From Blastocystis sp. Blastoise (lineage: Eukaryota; Sar; Bigyra; Opalinata; Blastocystidae): a stretch of 64,000 nucleotides of DNA. The DNA lies in assembly GCA_039096225.1 (NCBI GenBank), contig JBBPEB010000013.1, forward strand, positions 1,473,501 to 1,537,500. Direction: 5' to 3'. The notes beneath the pieces are model-generated. The model ran no database searches. It was not told the DNA's origin and was given only the letters and a program-made list of their open reading frames with translations. Shown one piece after another: positions 37,297 through 55,200 of this stretch (positions are counted from its first letter, which is position 1; each line of letters starts with the position of its first letter). The translations under genes and the position numbers were made by a program.

Positions 37297-40200
37297 TTAA
37301 TTCTCAGCAATAGGATTCTTATTATTAGAGCTAGAAGGAGACTCGACAACTTGTACAGGAGCAGAATTGTTATTATTAATTTCTACAGAATTATTAATAT
37401 CATCTGATATTTCACCATATTCACTGTTATGAAGAGATAAGGAATCGCTCATTGAATCAGCAACATTAGCTTGTTCAAGAGAAGCAGAAGCAGCTTGAAT
37501 AGCAATACGACGGCTCTCTTCAGCATTATGAGCTAATTCAGCGGCAGCCTGTTCATCAAACGCAGGTTGAACATTAGGATGTTCGTGCGGTAATGATGTT
37601 ATAATAGGTTCTTCTTGAGAAACTACTACAACTTCATTTTGATCTCTAACAGGTTGGCTTTCACCAATTAAAATTGGAGTGGGTTCATCATTCGATCGAT
37701 TAACCACAGCGATAGGTCTATTCATAACAGGTTCATTTTCAGAAGGATTAACTTCTATGGTGGAATCATTTATGATTTCAATAGATTCAGTAGGAATAAT
37801 AGGAACAACTTCTATATCTTTTTGATCTTTATCTATAATAGCAGCATCTATACCATTATTAGCAGCAGATTCAGCTAATTTATAGATAGTAGGATACTTT
37901 TCAACACATTGAGCAACATATTGATTAAATTCAATAGGATCAGCTATGTCACTTGTTTGTATATCAGATATAGGCTTTTGTTCGAGTATATTAGCAACAT
38001 TACCAGCATTAATAGAAGCTAAATCAGCAGAATGAGCAGCTTTATCATAAGCATATTTAGCAAGATTAGCAGATGATAATTGATAATCATCATCAAAACT
38101 AGCATATTGATCAATAACTACAGTTTCAGCTACAGTTTCTTGTTTAGCAACAGGTAAAATAATTCTTTGTTTCTTAAGTTCTTCAAGTTGTTTCTGTATA
38201 GCATCTTCATTCTTATCAGGAAGAGGACCAGTACGTCTACAATAGAAAGTTAAAATTACAATAAATACAATTAAAGTTAATAATAAAATAATGATAATAA
38301 ATATAATAATTATATTAGTAATATCATTAGGTCTTGGAGTAGGAGCAATAGAAGGAGTTTCATCATTAGTACCAACAATACCAAAAGTAGTAGATGTTAA
38401 AGAAGCATCACCTAAAGTAACAATACAATCAGTACCAGCATAAATTTGAGTAAATTCTTCAGTTTCATTATCTTTCTTAACACAAGATGTATCAATATCA
38501 GATCGTTTAGGATATCTTAAAGTAGGAGGATTACTTTGAGGGAAAACATAATCAATATCATTATTAATTATTACATAATAACATTTACCTTCACGTAAAG
38601 TAGAAACCATGTAACAATTAATAGCACTTAAAACGACCTTAATAGTATTAGAAGCATCTTCTTGTAATAATTGATATTTAGAAGAAGTAATAGAAGGATA
38701 ACTAAATGTAGCATTTGTACCATCAACAAAATTAAGAGATACATTTTCATCACCAGGTTTAACTTCAACCTCATTAGACATTTCACCTATAGATCTCCAA
38801 CCTCTTAAGAAAGCCTTTGATTTTTGGATATCTGAATCATAAGAAGGTAAATAAATAATATTACGTAAGAAAACTATAGGTTGTATAGACATATCATAAT
38901 AAGGACGATTATAAACAATAGCAATTGCTTTAGCACCATCATAAATATTATCAATAGTAGCTATTTCTGTTTCACCAAGAGACTTAGCAACTTCTTCACA
39001 TACATAAGAATATTGAATGTTAGCAAGAGGTGTAGAACCTTCAGGACCAACAAGTAAACCATTAATAATCTTTGTAGCTAAAGAAGGATGAGATAAAATA
39101 GTTTCTCTAGTAGCATTATAAATATCAGTTACATCTCTAACTAAATCATTAGTTAAAGCCTTATTCATAATAGTAAATAAATCATCAGAATCAATAGAAT
39201 GAATCATAATAAATACAATTTCTTCAACTGTTAATTTACCATTAGCAGGGAATATTTGTAATTTAATATCATTATATCTATAATATTCACTATTAGCAAA
39301 TTGGTAACATAATCTAAATTCATTACTAGGAGTTAAAATAGCTTCTCTATAAATAATATTAAATTGACCAAGTGTATTTGTTGAATTAGTAACAAGAGCA
39401 TTTTCATCAGTACATGTAATATCTTCATCATTTGTATAATGTACAAATTTAGCATTATCATTAACTAATCCTTCATATGTAAATGTTAAAGTTTCAACAT
39501 TATTTATATATAAACCAATAATATATTCAGGTATAATTCTTACACCATGTAACGAGAAACGAGTATTATCAGTATTATATATAACATAATCAGAATTATC
39601 AATATTAACTAATTTCATACATACTTTATAATCTTCATTAGTAACAAATGTACGAGGAATATTTTGTATATTAACATAATTATTATTATTATCATTATTA
39701 TAAGAAATTATATCATCAATTGTATCAAGATAATTATCACAAGTAGAAGATTCAGGTACAAAACGTATAATTGTATTAGATAAATCATATTGAGGTTCAA
39801 TATCTAAATCAATACGAGATGTCTTACTCTTAACAACAATATGAGGATTAATTTCTTGTAATTTAAATAATTTAATATGTTCATAATCTAATTTATATTG
39901 TTCTTGTTTATTAAAGAATTTAAAACAAACAGCTACATCAAGATATCCTTTATTAAATTTAACACTAATAGATTTATCATTACTAAGAGTTACATAAGGA
40001 GTAATAATATCTTCTTCATTAGTACTATCACAATTAGAATTACCTTGTATAAATTTAATAGAATCACCTTCAGAGATAGATCCAATAAATTTAAATTCAG
40101 TATATTCAGGAATACCACCAACTAAACTTTGTAAAGGAGATATACTAGAAATAGAACGTTGAATAATACTAATACCATCAACAATAATATTTTTAGATAA

Positions 40201-43200
40201 ACCAACTTGGAAACATATATATTGAGGTAATAAATAATCATTAGGAATAAGAGATAAAATAGTATTATATTCATTATTATTTATTAAACCAGTTTCTATA
40301 CCATCATTTAATGAATCAATAACACAATCTTGAGATGATTTTACTAATTTATATTTATTATTAATAGTAAATAATAATATATTTCCATTAATATTAATAG
40401 GTAAATCATAAGAAACTTGATTAGGTGAAATAAATATATATTGTTCACCAGTAGTAGATGATAATGATAATGGATTAATACTTATAGTTATATTTTCATA
40501 TTCTCTCCAACCATAGAAATTATGATTATAACATAATTTATATGTTGTAGGATTAGTAAATATATAACTAATAATAGAAGTATTATCATTAGATCCTTCA
40601 AGAGTACTTATAAGAGAAATATATGTATTACAATTTTCAATAATAGGTATAAATTTAATAGTTTCATCATGAATATTAAGTGAAGTACCAGATATACTAA
40701 TAGGAATATTAGAATCACCATTAGGTAATTTCATATTAGGATTAGGTACAGAAATATATGAAACCCATTCATTATGACTAATAGAATCAAGACTAACAAC
40801 TTTAATAATAGTATTTTCTAATTTATAAACAACTAAATTCTTAAAGATATAACAAATATTTAATTCATCATATCCTTGACTAATAGTAATAGGAATTACA
40901 TGAGATTCAGTCATATTATAAATTATACTATTATTATCAATATTACAATCATTATTTGGTAATACAAAATAGAATTGATCTTCAGGTAATAAACCATTAC
41001 CAGTAAATTTAAATATAGCTTCTTCATTCTTAAGTATATGTTGCATAGTATGAATTGATATAGAATTAATATATACATCATTAATATATACAACAGTAAG
41101 AGTAAAGTTATTATATTCAATAAATTGATCTAATTCATCATTATATTGTTTAAATTTATAACATAAAGATAAAGTATTCTTATAATATATTGAAGATAAA
41201 TCAAAAGTACCTTTCTTTTCATTATTAATAAATGAACTTACAAGATTATTATTAACATCATTACAATCAGAATTAGGTAATACAAATTTAGCATAATCAC
41301 CATTACCAATATTAATACCTTCAAAAGTAATAGTAGCAGGAATAGTAGATGTAACATAAATTGTATCAGTAAAACCACTATAATGTATATGTTTAAGATC
41401 TTTTGTAGTAATAGTAATTGATGTAGATTTCCATTCATTATTATAATAGAAACATAATTTATATTTATCTTCAATAGCTTCATTAAAAGTATAAGTAATA
41501 GAATAACCATTAATAGAATCAATAGTATGTACAGAATTTTCATTACATTCATCATTTATATAAACAAATGAGAATTGATATGGTTGATTAAGATATTCAA
41601 GGGAACCAACTAATGTAATAGTTTCAGTAACAATAGGAGATTGAGGAGTTAAAACAATTATTCTATCATTAATCTTATCAGAACTTTCAATATAATAAGA
41701 TTTAATATCCATATATATAGAATTAGTACTATAATAAGTCATATCATACCATTCATCACCATTTTCAAATTTATAACAAACTTTATAACGACCATCTTTT
41801 ACAAATAATAAAGTATTATCTACTTCATTATTAACTATTGATGATTGTCTATCAAATTCATTATCAATAGAACATGATTCATATGCAAATTTAATCATAT
41901 CATTACCTAATAATACACCATTAACAGATATTTTATTTGTACGTTGAGAATTTATAAAAGGAATATTTAAACCAACAACCCATTCAGTAGGTTCAATAGA
42001 TAATAAATCTTTTACAGATAATAAAGTATTATCTATAGAATAAATAATATCTAAAGAACCAAATTTATAACAACCTTTGTATAAAATACCTGTATTTTGT
42101 AATATAACATTATCAAAAGTAACAATAGTATGTTCATCATTTATACTAGAAACAGTAGTAAATGAAGATATAGAGATAAAATCACATGATAAATCAGATT
42201 TAATCCAAGCAATAGAATCTTGATTAGAAAATCCTTCACCTTCAATCATAATTGTAGTAGGAACACGTCTAACTACAAATGTACGATCTTTAATACCAGT
42301 AATAGATATTACACGTAATTTTTGAGATAATAATTGATAACCAATATTTTCATTATCAAGATAACATACAGATAATGAAGAATAACCAATATTAAATAAA
42401 ACATTAACTTGTAATTGATTATTATTATTATTATAATATACATTTACTGGTTCAATAACAGATTCATCTTCACAAGATTCACTTAAAACAAATTTAACTT
42501 TATTTAAAGGAGCAATATTATCACTATAGAAAGTAATAACACTATTTTGTCTAGCAATTATAATAGAAGGAGAATATGTAATATCAGTAAAACCAATATT
42601 AATATTAAATTGATCAACAACATAAGCATTATTATTATCTAATAATTTAACACAAATACGATTAATATTTTCATTAAGAATTACAGAAGTAATAGCATAT
42701 AAATCATTATTAATAAGGTTCAAAGTATGATATTCAATTGTTGTATCATCACAAGAATGTTCTTTATTAGTTAAAGCAATAGAATCTTTATTAATAATTG
42801 AATTATGAAGTAAATATAATGTACTTTCAATATTTTCACGTAAATATTTAGGATATATAGAAATAATTTCTACAGAACGAACTTGAATATTTTCATAAAT
42901 ATTAAAAGAACTTACATAATCTAAATTAGCATATTTATAACATAACATATTACTGTTATAAGCTTTATCAAAAGAATAAGTAGCACTATTCTTAGTAACA
43001 GCAACAACATTATTATTATCAAAACATGAATTCTTTGTAAATTTAATATGATCACAATTAATAGAATCTTCAGTAGTACAAGAATGAATACCAATACCTT
43101 CAAAAACATATGTTTGTTCATTCTTAATATAAACAGATAAAGATGATTGATCAATAGTAGAAATCTTAGTAATATCATAAAGATGTAATGTAAATTGTTC

Positions 43201-46200
43201 ATATTTAATAGAAGCTTCATAAGTAGATAATGTTAATACTTTAGTACAAACTTCATTATTAAAACAATAACATAATTTTATTTTTCCATCAGATTTAGAA
43301 TTAATAGATGAAGTAAAACTTAATAAAATTTCATTATTATTTAAAGTATAACCTGTACCAACAGCATCTTCATTACATTCAAAATTAACAAATTTAATTG
43401 TATCAAATTCAGAATTAAGATCATTTCCACGTAAAGTTAAATATTCATTATGATAATTATTAACAACAACATTAGATGTATATTGATCAACAGTAACATA
43501 ATGAATAGTTAAAGGAATATTATAATAAGCAAAATCTGAATTAGGGAATTTGAAACATGGATATACATTATTCATATCAGTAAACATATAAGAAATATCA
43601 GGAGTACATAAACTAACATAAGTAACAATAATATCAGAAGTATAAACACATTTATTAACATTTTCAGGAACAAAGAATACCATAGCATTTTCAGAAGCTT
43701 TCTTTCCATTAAATATAATATTATAAAGATTAATAGTATCACAATTATTAAAAGTAAATTCAATAATAATATCTTTTATAAGAATATTCTTAGTAAATTG
43801 TAAACTATAAGAATTAGAAGTAGTTTCAATAGAATATATATTAGAATAAAGTTTATTATTTATATTAAGTTTAGATAATATAGATATAGTAACATCACTA
43901 TTAATATTAGAAGATAATTCTAAATTAATATAATTAATAAAGTATAATTCATTAAAATGAATAGTAACAGAAGCTTTATTATTTATATCTTTAGTAAATG
44001 TAGCATATGTTTCAGAACTAATATCTTTAATAGATTCAATAGATGTATCTTCTATAATAGAACTATATTGAGAAATTACCCATTCATTTGTATCAATAGT
44101 AGTAAAAGTAGAACACATAGATTCACCTAAACCACTACCAATAAATGATAACATATTATTATAATTTATAACAATAGGTTTATCTGAAGTAATAGATTGA
44201 AGAGTAGAAGCATAAAGTTTAATATCTTTATATTCATGAACATATTGATTATCAAATTTATAACATAATTTATAATATCCATTATTAGATATAGGTAATG
44301 TAATAATAATCTTAGAATCTTTTACTTTAGAATAATTATCAATAGAACCACCACAGTCTAGATAATCTTCAGGTAAAAATATAGCAAAATCATTATCACT
44401 AATACCAGTACCAAATAATGTAACTTCAATAGGAATATTAGAAACTATAGCATCATTTGATTCAATAGAATTAATTTCAATAGCAGATAAAGTAATATCA
44501 TTGAAAAGAGTCCATTTATTATTAATATTAATACATAATTTATAATTATAACCAGCTTTAGTAAATATAACATTACCAGTATTATTTTCACTAATAACTA
44601 AGTATGAATTACCAGAAACACTATTAGCTAATATACAATCTATATCTGATGAGACACCACTCTCAACAAACATAAATTCTTGATTAGGATTAGTAATAGG
44701 TTTATTATTATTATCAAGAATATAGAATATCTTTTCAACACCAACAATAGCAGTATTATTAGAAAGAGAACCTATATCATCAATTGTAGATATAGTCTTA
44801 ACAAATACTTGAATATTATAACTAGCATGGAATGATTTCTCATTAGGATATTTAACACATAAATATTTCATTCCAGAAGTTATTAACCATGTACTAAAAG
44901 TTAATTTAGTATTATCATCAATATCTTTTCGTAATATAATACCAGTATCTAAATCATTTTCACATAATATATTTTCAGAAACAAATTTAACACGAGTTTC
45001 TTCTATATATTCACCAATAAGAATAAATGTATTTCTAGTATTAACATATACTTCATTAGGAGTAATACTAGCAAATCCACTAACTTTTATAGTAGATATC
45101 ATTAATTTATAATCATCATCTTTATGAGTCTTTAAACATATTCTTAAATTATCACTTATATCATAAATAGAAGCAATAATATGAGAATCATCATTAATTG
45201 TTATTTCATAATTATTTATAGAATTAATACGAGCAAATAAATTATTATCATTAGAATTACAATCATCACCAGAAAGTAAAAATTTAACATTAGAATTAGC
45301 TAAACCATAACCAATAAAAGTAATATCAGTAGGAGAACCAGCATAAAGTTCTTTAGGAATAATATCTTCATAATGAGTAGAACTTATACTAAGAGTAATA
45401 GAATCATAATATATAGGTATATCTGATAAAGTCTTAAATGTATAACATAAATGATAAACTTTATTATTATCATTAGATGTAAAATTATAATAACCAAATA
45501 ATTTATTATCTATAATTGATTCATAAGATATTTCATCTTCATTATTAATACTATTACAATCATTACCTAAAATAAATTTAGCTATATCTCCTTTATTAAG
45601 ACCACCACCAATGAATCTTATAGGAGTTTCTACTTCATATGAAGCAAAAGAAGGAGATATACTAACAATACGACTAATTGTAAGATCATAAATAGTATTA
45701 ATCTTTGTATTATCATTATAAATATAACATAATTTATAATGATAATAATTAATATCATTAAATAATACAGTCATAATAATTTCATTTGTATTTTCATAAT
45801 AACGATCATTATTATTATTATCTGAAAGAGATAATTTTAAGCTACCATAGAATCTTAATCCATCTTCACAAGTATGTTCAATAGGTACAAAATATGCTTT
45901 ATCATTAATTTCAGGACTATTTACAGACAATATAATATCATATTCAGTATTCCAAGGAATTATAGAAGGAGTTAAGCCATTTACAGAATAATTAATAACT
46001 TCAACTTTCATTGCACCACCAATAAATAAGAAGTAATTATCATAAATAGATTTATATTGTGAGAAATAATAACAAGTAGCATATATACCATATTCGGTAA
46101 AGATAGGTTCAATAGACATATTACTATCTATTGTATATATAGTATTATCTATAGTATTACATTCAGATAATTTCATATTTTCATGATAAGGTATAAATTT

Positions 46201-49200
46201 AACATGATCACCAACAGAAACATCATTATTATTATTATTATTTATATTATTATAACCAGTATATTTAAATATCTTAGATTTATTAATAATAATAGTATTT
46301 GTACTAACAGATTGAATATCAATAATTGATGTAGTTACAGAAGGAATAAATGAATAAGAAGATTCACCAAATTTATAACATATACCAAATAAACCACCAT
46401 AATTAAATTTAGTATATGCAGTAGATGAACAATGATCAATTTCAACTTCTTCACCTTCAAAACTATTACAATCTTCACTTGTAAATGTATTAAATTGATT
46501 ACTAGGTATAAACTTCACTTTATCCTTTACCATTGAAATATTAATATCACTATTAATAAATGATAATTTAAGACCTCTTAAAATAATCTTATTACCACCA
46601 CAGTTATTAAGAATTAATTTAAGATATCTAGTATTTATCTTAACGTCTTTAGTTTGATAACCATTATAATTTTGTATATAATTATCTAATGTAGCAACAG
46701 TAAAGAAAGGACCAGTAATTGAATTACTTATTTGTAATTTAATTGATTTAATAGCATTTTCACCAAAAATTGTATCAATAGTTAATGAAGAAATTGATTT
46801 CTTTTCTTGTAAATCTAATATAATCCATGAATCTTCTATAGTAGATATACTTTGAGTACATTTATTATAACCACCTTGAATAAATGTATAACTCTTATCT
46901 ATATTATAAGAGAAAATATTTTGTATATCTTGTTTATTATTATTATCATCATCAATTATTTGAGATATATAATCACATGTATTTTCTATCCATTTAGTAT
47001 TATAAATTGTTTCTTTATTTTGACATAATTCATATTTAGGCATACTAGACTCACTAGAATAAATAAATGTTAATGGTAAATATTCATTAATGAAATTTCT
47101 ACCAGATTCTATATTTTGTCCACGAATACCATAAAGATTTCTTACATCATAAACTGATATAGATAATAAATTAGAATTAATAAATATATAATTATTATCT
47201 ATAGATAATCTATGTTTATAACATAATTTTGAATTAGAAATAACTTGATTAAACATAATACTAAATTCTTTATTATTATTAACAATACCATCTTGTTCTA
47301 AAGTTAATTGATCATCTACATTATTACAATCAGTAGAAGTAGATTTTACAAACATAACTTTATCACCAGAAGAAATACCTTTAGAACCAATAAATTTATA
47401 TGTTACATATGTATTAAGAGGAGCATATGTAGGATAAATTGCTAATATTTCACTAACATAAACATTTATATTAGGATAATATATAAATTCATCAATATCA
47501 TTAAATTTATAACATAATTTATAAGTTTGAATATTTTGTTGATCTTGACTAGGGAATATAAATAATGCACTATCAACACTTATAGTTTGTTGAATACTAG
47601 AATCATTAGAACAATTATCATCTAAAACCCATTTAGCTATATCACCAGTATTAACACTATTAATATAACCATTAAAAGTAATCTTAGATTCTACATTAGC
47701 CACCACACCAATTGTAGAAGGAGCTAAAATTTCTTTAACTTTAATAGAAGTTGTTGATAATAAAGTCCATACATTATTATAATTAATACAAAATTTATAT
47801 TCAGAATCAAAACCATTATTAAATATTATATTAGCTTTCTTATTAATTACATTAAATTCTTCAGAATTTTCAGAACAATCATTTCCATTAGGAATATACT
47901 TTATTAATATAGTATCAGATAAATCTAATACAGAACCAGATATTGTTATAGTAATAGTATTAGGAGCATAAGTAACAATATTAGATGGTTCAATATTAAT
48001 TTCAACATCATAAACTTGAATAGAAAGTATTTTCTTAAAAGATTCTTCATTAGCAAATTTATAACATACAGATAAAGATAAAGGAGAAACATCAATATTT
48101 ACATTAGGAATAGTAACACTTGTTAAAGTAATTATAGCACTAATATCAATATAAGATGAATCAGTACATTCTTTATTACTTTCTATAATCTTATAACTAT
48201 CACTATTAGTAAATCCATAACCTTGAATTAATATATTCTTTGATATATTCTTATATAATATATTAGTATCTTGATTTATTATACCAGAAGAATATGTTTC
48301 ACCAATAACTTCATAATTACTTGTTTCACTTATATATAATTTCATTATAATAGGACCAACAAAATTAACAATACCACAATATTGATCATTATCATTATTA
48401 TTTTGATAATTAAAGTTTACAAATTCATTAGAATTATATAATGATTCAACTCTTATAAAAGAATTTATATTAGGATTTTCTACATCCATATTTATACAAG
48501 TATTTTGATTTACAATCATTGATTTTATTATAACATTATTATAACCCATAATATAATAATTTTGTTCTTTAATAAATAGAGTACCTTGATAATAATAACA
48601 TAATTTAAATGATGAAGCAGAAGATGTATTCATAATAACATAATAGTAATCATCTTGTTCATTATACATAATATTTTCTAAATTATCAGTATTACATTGT
48701 TCTTCATTATTAACAATACTAAATTTATCAAATGTTGATACAGATAATCCTTTAAATATTGATATAGAATTACTATTAATATCTCTACTTATCTTATTTA
48801 CAAACATTTCATTATTCAAAATATTTACAGAAGGAATAGATACAGTTATTGTAATAGGAGATTTAATCATAATTTGATTATGTAATTTATAACATATAGA
48901 AAGTATAGAATCATCAGAAATAGTATTAGGAATTGTAAAATGAACATTATTTTCTTTATCAATTATAGAAGTACTAATAATATCTTCACAATTATTATTA
49001 TTAACTATATTAACAATATCATTTTCTTCAATACCATAACCATTAATATGAATAATAGATTCTTGTGATTTAGTAACAAATTGAGGTTTCATTGAAGTTA
49101 TTTCACTTGAAATTATACTTAAAGAATCAATCATAATCCATTTATTATCCATAAGTAAACACATAGAATATAAGCCAGCAGATAATTTAACTGTTACAGA

Positions 49201-52200
49201 ATTATCAACATAATTAGCTAATTTATAATTATTATTACAATCTTGATTATTTTCATTCTTATTATATAAACGAATATAACTATTATAATTTGTTAAACCA
49301 GTAATAGATATAACCGTTTCTATATTAGCATTAATAAAATTAATTGATGATTGAATATTATAAATATATATCTTAGGAGTATTAAGTAATACAACCCCAC
49401 CACGAGCTATATAACATAATTTAGCATAACCAGGCTTTATAAATTCAATAGTTGATGCACCACCAACAACTATAGATTTTGTACTAACTTGATTAATTTC
49501 ATCTAAACATTCATCATCATTATTAACATTATCATTAACAAAATAGAAAGATTCTATATATTCTAAAGAAGAACCTTCTAAATTTAATTCATATGATAAA
49601 CCAACATTATAATTATTATTATTATTATTATTTATAATAGAATAACCTGTAACATCAATTATTTGTAACTTATTATTAGGATATAATTTAAATGGCTTAT
49701 TACCATACTTAAAGCATAACATAGCATTATTAACACCTTCAGTAAATATAAATGTATTTGTTAAAGTACAAGAAGATATTATACCATTATTATTATTCAT
49801 AGAAATAGAAGGTAATAAATCACAATCATTATCATTATTTGCATTAATAACATATTTTATTGTATGATCTATAGGCATTACATAACCATTAAATTGAATA
49901 CTATTAAAAGTTATTTGATTTTTAGCAGATACTTCATCAAGATCATTTGCAAAATTATCAATAAATTCTAAACGAATCTTATTTGTAATTAAAGGTATAA
50001 TAGTATGTACTTCATCTTGACTAATTATACTTATAATTTCTTCAGAATATATATATTCATCATTATCATTTATATAATATACTTTTATAGTCTTAGGAGA
50101 AGTAGATATACCAACACCATAATAAATTGATATACTATTAATAGTATATTTATTTATTAAATTAAATTCTATAATACTAAATTCATCTTTATTTAATGAC
50201 ATATTAATATCAGAAGTATCTATTAAATCAGATAAAGTATAAATATTTTGATTACAATGTTCACAATTAACACGTACATCATTTATAAAATTATTATTAT
50301 TATTAAGATTTATAATATTTGTATTAGGACAGAAAATATTCATATTATTACCATTAAATTGAATATCAATAGGTTTATTCTTAAGACCTATAATTTCTGT
50401 ATTAGATTCAATACTTACAATTGGTATATTAATATTATAATATAACCAATTAGAATTTTCATATTGTACACAAATACCAGATTTTATAGTATCTTTATAT
50501 ATTATAAATGAACCCATATTCTCTTTAATAGTAACAATATTAGATATACGATAAGATTCTATACAATAATTATTTGTTATTATAGTTTCATCAGATGAAT
50601 CAACAAAGAATATATTAATTAAAGTCTTATTCATATAACCTTCACCATCAAATGTAATAAGTTCATTATTATTTTTAATAATATATTCAGGTTCTTCTAT
50701 AGAATTCATCTTTACAACAGATAAACTTATATCATTATAATATGAATAAATTGAACTATCTTGTCTCTTAACACACATAATCAAATCAGTATATACTTCA
50801 GTAAATATAAATGTAAATACATTATTTTCAGGTATTTGAGTTATATGTAAGAAATTATCAATAGAACATTCAATACTTTCTGCTAAAATCCAACCAACTT
50901 CTTCAATATGCTCATCAATAGGGAATTCTATAGTCTTAGTAATATTAACAAAAGCAATATTAAGGAATTCTGAAGAAGTAATATCATTAATTATATTATG
51001 TTCATTTACTTGAATATTAATAGAATCAATCTTATAATATTTATTATTTATATTATAACATAATACTAATAAATCAGAGGGTACTCTAGGATTATATATA
51101 AAGCTATCATTTATTATATTTATAGGATTATATTGAATAGCTAATTCATCATTACAATCAATTGTAATAGGAACAAATTTAATCATATCATTATCATGTA
51201 TATTATTTCCATTTATTGTAACATTATATTCATTATTTATTGTAAATATAGTTTCACTAATTGATTGAATATCATAAATATTTAATATAGATGAAGTAAA
51301 TATAGCATTTTCTTCATTATTTAATTTATAACAAATATTTACACTATTATAAGTATTATCTATATTAATATTTATATTATGATTTGAATCTACTATATAT
51401 GTATTAATAACATTATCAATACAACTATTAGATGAAACTAATATAATAGAATCATTTTCATTTAATCCATTAACAGAAATAATATTTTCTTTATTAGCTA
51501 AAATAGAATCTTGACTTAATTGTATATCAATTGTTTGCATTCTTCTTAATCTATTATTATTATTGTTAATAGTACTAGTATTACTAGTAGTACTATCATT
51601 ATCATCATTATTATTATTAAGAGATTTTATTACAAACACATTTGATATAGAAATAGACTTTGGTAAATTCCAAATAGTACATATATTTACTTCAGTATCA
51701 ATATCAACATTAGGTAAATTAACATACCATAAATCATTTTCTTTTATAGCATCAAATGATTTAGATATACAACCATTTGTTGAAAAATAAAGAGATTCAA
51801 TATATTGAATATAATTAGAATAAATTGTTATATTAGATAATTTATTTGATTCTAAAGTAGATAAACTATAACTAACTTCTATATTAGATATAGATATTTC
51901 ATTATGTTTTATCCAATAATTATTATTTACATTCTTAACACATAATTTAGAATTATTATTTATTATAATATTATTATTCATATTAATCATACCAGTACAA
52001 GGAATAATAGGAATACTATTATCATCATTACATTGAGAATTATCAGTTGTTAAGAAATTTACATAATAATTAGGTTCACTTATAGAAGGTAAAACATATA
52101 CTTTAATATCATTAATAACTTGATCTTTATTTAATATATTAATTAAAATATATTTACCAAGAATAGCCATATTATTTTCAGAAATAATATCATACCAACC

Positions 52201-55200
52201 TTCATTTTCTTCAGTTATATTAATAGTATTATCAAAGAATAAATATTTACCAGATGAAATACTTTCAGAAATATATATTTTCATAGATTGTACTTCATTA
52301 CTATGAATACCTAAATAAATTGATATCTTATAAATAGATTGTATACTATCTAAAGATAATTGAATAAATGAATTATCTTCAGTAAATTTAATAGAAGTAT
52401 ATTTATTATTATCTATAAGATAATTATTATTTTCAGTATTACTACTAATAATACCATTAATATTACTTTCAATTAATGTTATACTTGACATATCACATAT
52501 ATCATCTATAATAATTTGTTTATTAGTATTTTGTAATAAATTTATCTTCTTATTTTCAGGTATAGATTCAACTTCAATTGATAAATTATCATAATATATT
52601 ATATTTGAACCTTTAGAATAACAAATATAATAATTACCAATAGAAGTAAATTGTAAACGAGCAATCTTACCATCAAATGATGATATAATTATATTATCAT
52701 TAGAACAATCATTTTGTATAGGACTAAATAATAATTTATCACTTTCATCATAATTAAGAACATTTAATTCAATATAAGATATTTCATTAATATAAGTCTT
52801 TTTAGTTATTAATTCAAATATACCAGTAGGTTGAATTGTATAATTACTATATAATATCCATGAATTTGTATTAAATTTATAACATAATTTATAATTATTA
52901 ATTAATTCATAATCAATAGTATTAATTGTTATATGAGCTTCATGATTATTATCAATAATACTTAAACCAATATTCTTATTATTATTTATATTACAATTAT
53001 TATTAGGAGTATACATAACTTGATCATTCTCTTTAATACCAATACCTTCAAATTTTATTATATTTTCTTTATTTAAATTAAGTATAACATTTTCAGGACC
53101 AGTAATACTAGCAATAGATATAGCTAATTCTTCATATTTCTTATATTCATCATTATCACCAAATTTATAACAGAAATCATATTCATTAGAACCAATAACT
53201 TGTAAAATCCAATCATAAGAACCAGCAATACGAATTTGTGCAAATGGTTCTTCAATATCACATGATTCACCTTTAATTACATAACGAGCAGTACCAATAA
53301 TATAATTAAGAGTACCAATTAAAGGTATATAAATATCATTAATCTTATTAGGTTCATTAGATGTAATAATACCATTAAAGAATTTTGTAGTATCAATACG
53401 TATAGATTGTTCTTCAACAATAAACTTTGTATCTAATGTAACTAATTGAGGTAAAGATGAAATAAAGAAATATATAGTATATTCACCAGAATATTCAAAT
53501 TTAACAGTAGATAAATGACCTTGTTCATCAATAATACTAGAATCAATAGAATATGAAATACTATCACTATCTAAAGTAAATCTAACATAATCATTAATAC
53601 TTAAATAATAATTATCATCTAATATAGTATATAAATTAATATCTACATTATTTAACCAAGTATATCTATTTAATTCAATAGAACTATAAATATCAACACT
53701 TAAACTCATTGGAATATATTCAATAGATTCTTTATATAAAATACATAATTTTATATTTCTAGATGCTTTAGTAAATGTAACACTTGTTTCTTCTTCTAAT
53801 AATAATTCAGTAACTTCTTCATTATTATGTAATACATTTATACCAGTTTCATCACAAGTATCACGTACAAACTTTAATTTATCACCATTTATTACAAGAC
53901 CATTAAAACTAATTATCTTTTCAACATTCTTAACAAATGATAAAGTAGAAGAAACTTCAATACCACGTACATTTATACTAATATCAGGTCTTACAATAGA
54001 TCCAGTATTATATTTATAACATAAAGAATATTGTGCTGATGTTGTAAAAGTATATATAATACCATTAATATTATATGGTACCCAAGTATTACTAGCAACA
54101 TTAGAACAATCTTCATTATTTAATATAAAAGTAAGTGAATCTTTAGTAGATAAACCACTACCTCTAATATAAAAAGTAGTCTTAACATTAACTTGAGCAT
54201 ATGTAGGTTCAATTGAAGATAAACCTAATATATTTACAATATAATCTTCATAAGCAACATAATTATTATTATTATTAAATTTATAACAAACCATTAATTT
54301 ACTTTCAGATTGAGAATTAAATAATAAATCAATTTGTTTATTTTCATTTACATTATATTCTAAACTATTATCTTGACAAGTAATATCAGTTATAGGTACT
54401 AAACGAATCTTATCACCAGATTTAATACCATAACCTTTAACATCAATAGTATAAGATTGTAATGCAGCAATATCTTTTATTTCTTGATTATTTATACTTA
54501 ATTGTTCAAATTTTTGTATCCAAATAGATTTATTAAGAGATTTAGTTATACCTAAATTCTTTAAAGATATTTCAAATGGTTCATCACTAACAGGTATAGT
54601 TATATCAACTTCATTTGTAGTAATAGGAATAATAATAGGATCACTAACAGAAGAAGATGTAAATATAAGTGAATTATCTTTAGTTTGAGTAATAGGACCA
54701 TTTATAGTAAATTTAATAGTTTTATATGTATTTTCAGTAATAACAGTATTTATATCATTATAAGATATACTATGTTCATTAACAAAAATTGTTAATGAAC
54801 CAACATATTCAGATGTTCTAGCTATAATCGAATTATAACAGAAATAATAAATAGTATCTTCATTTATATTAAATGCAGGTAAAGTTTCTATATAAGTAAA
54901 ACCAGTTGCTTCATTATATTTAACCTTCTGGAAATCATGTAAAGTACAATCAGTTGTAGTACCAATAGACCAATAATCATCTTTATCTAAATTAGTACCC
55001 ATAAATGTAAATGGTTGATTATCAATTGAATATTCATTAGGATAACTATAACCAGAAATCCAAGAATTAATAGAAAAACCACTTAAATTAACAACTTTAA
55101 TATTACTAGACATAGCATATTTATATATAGAATCAGTAAAACTAACACAAATAGATAATAATGAAGAAGATTCATCAATAGGTAAAGTTACAATACCATT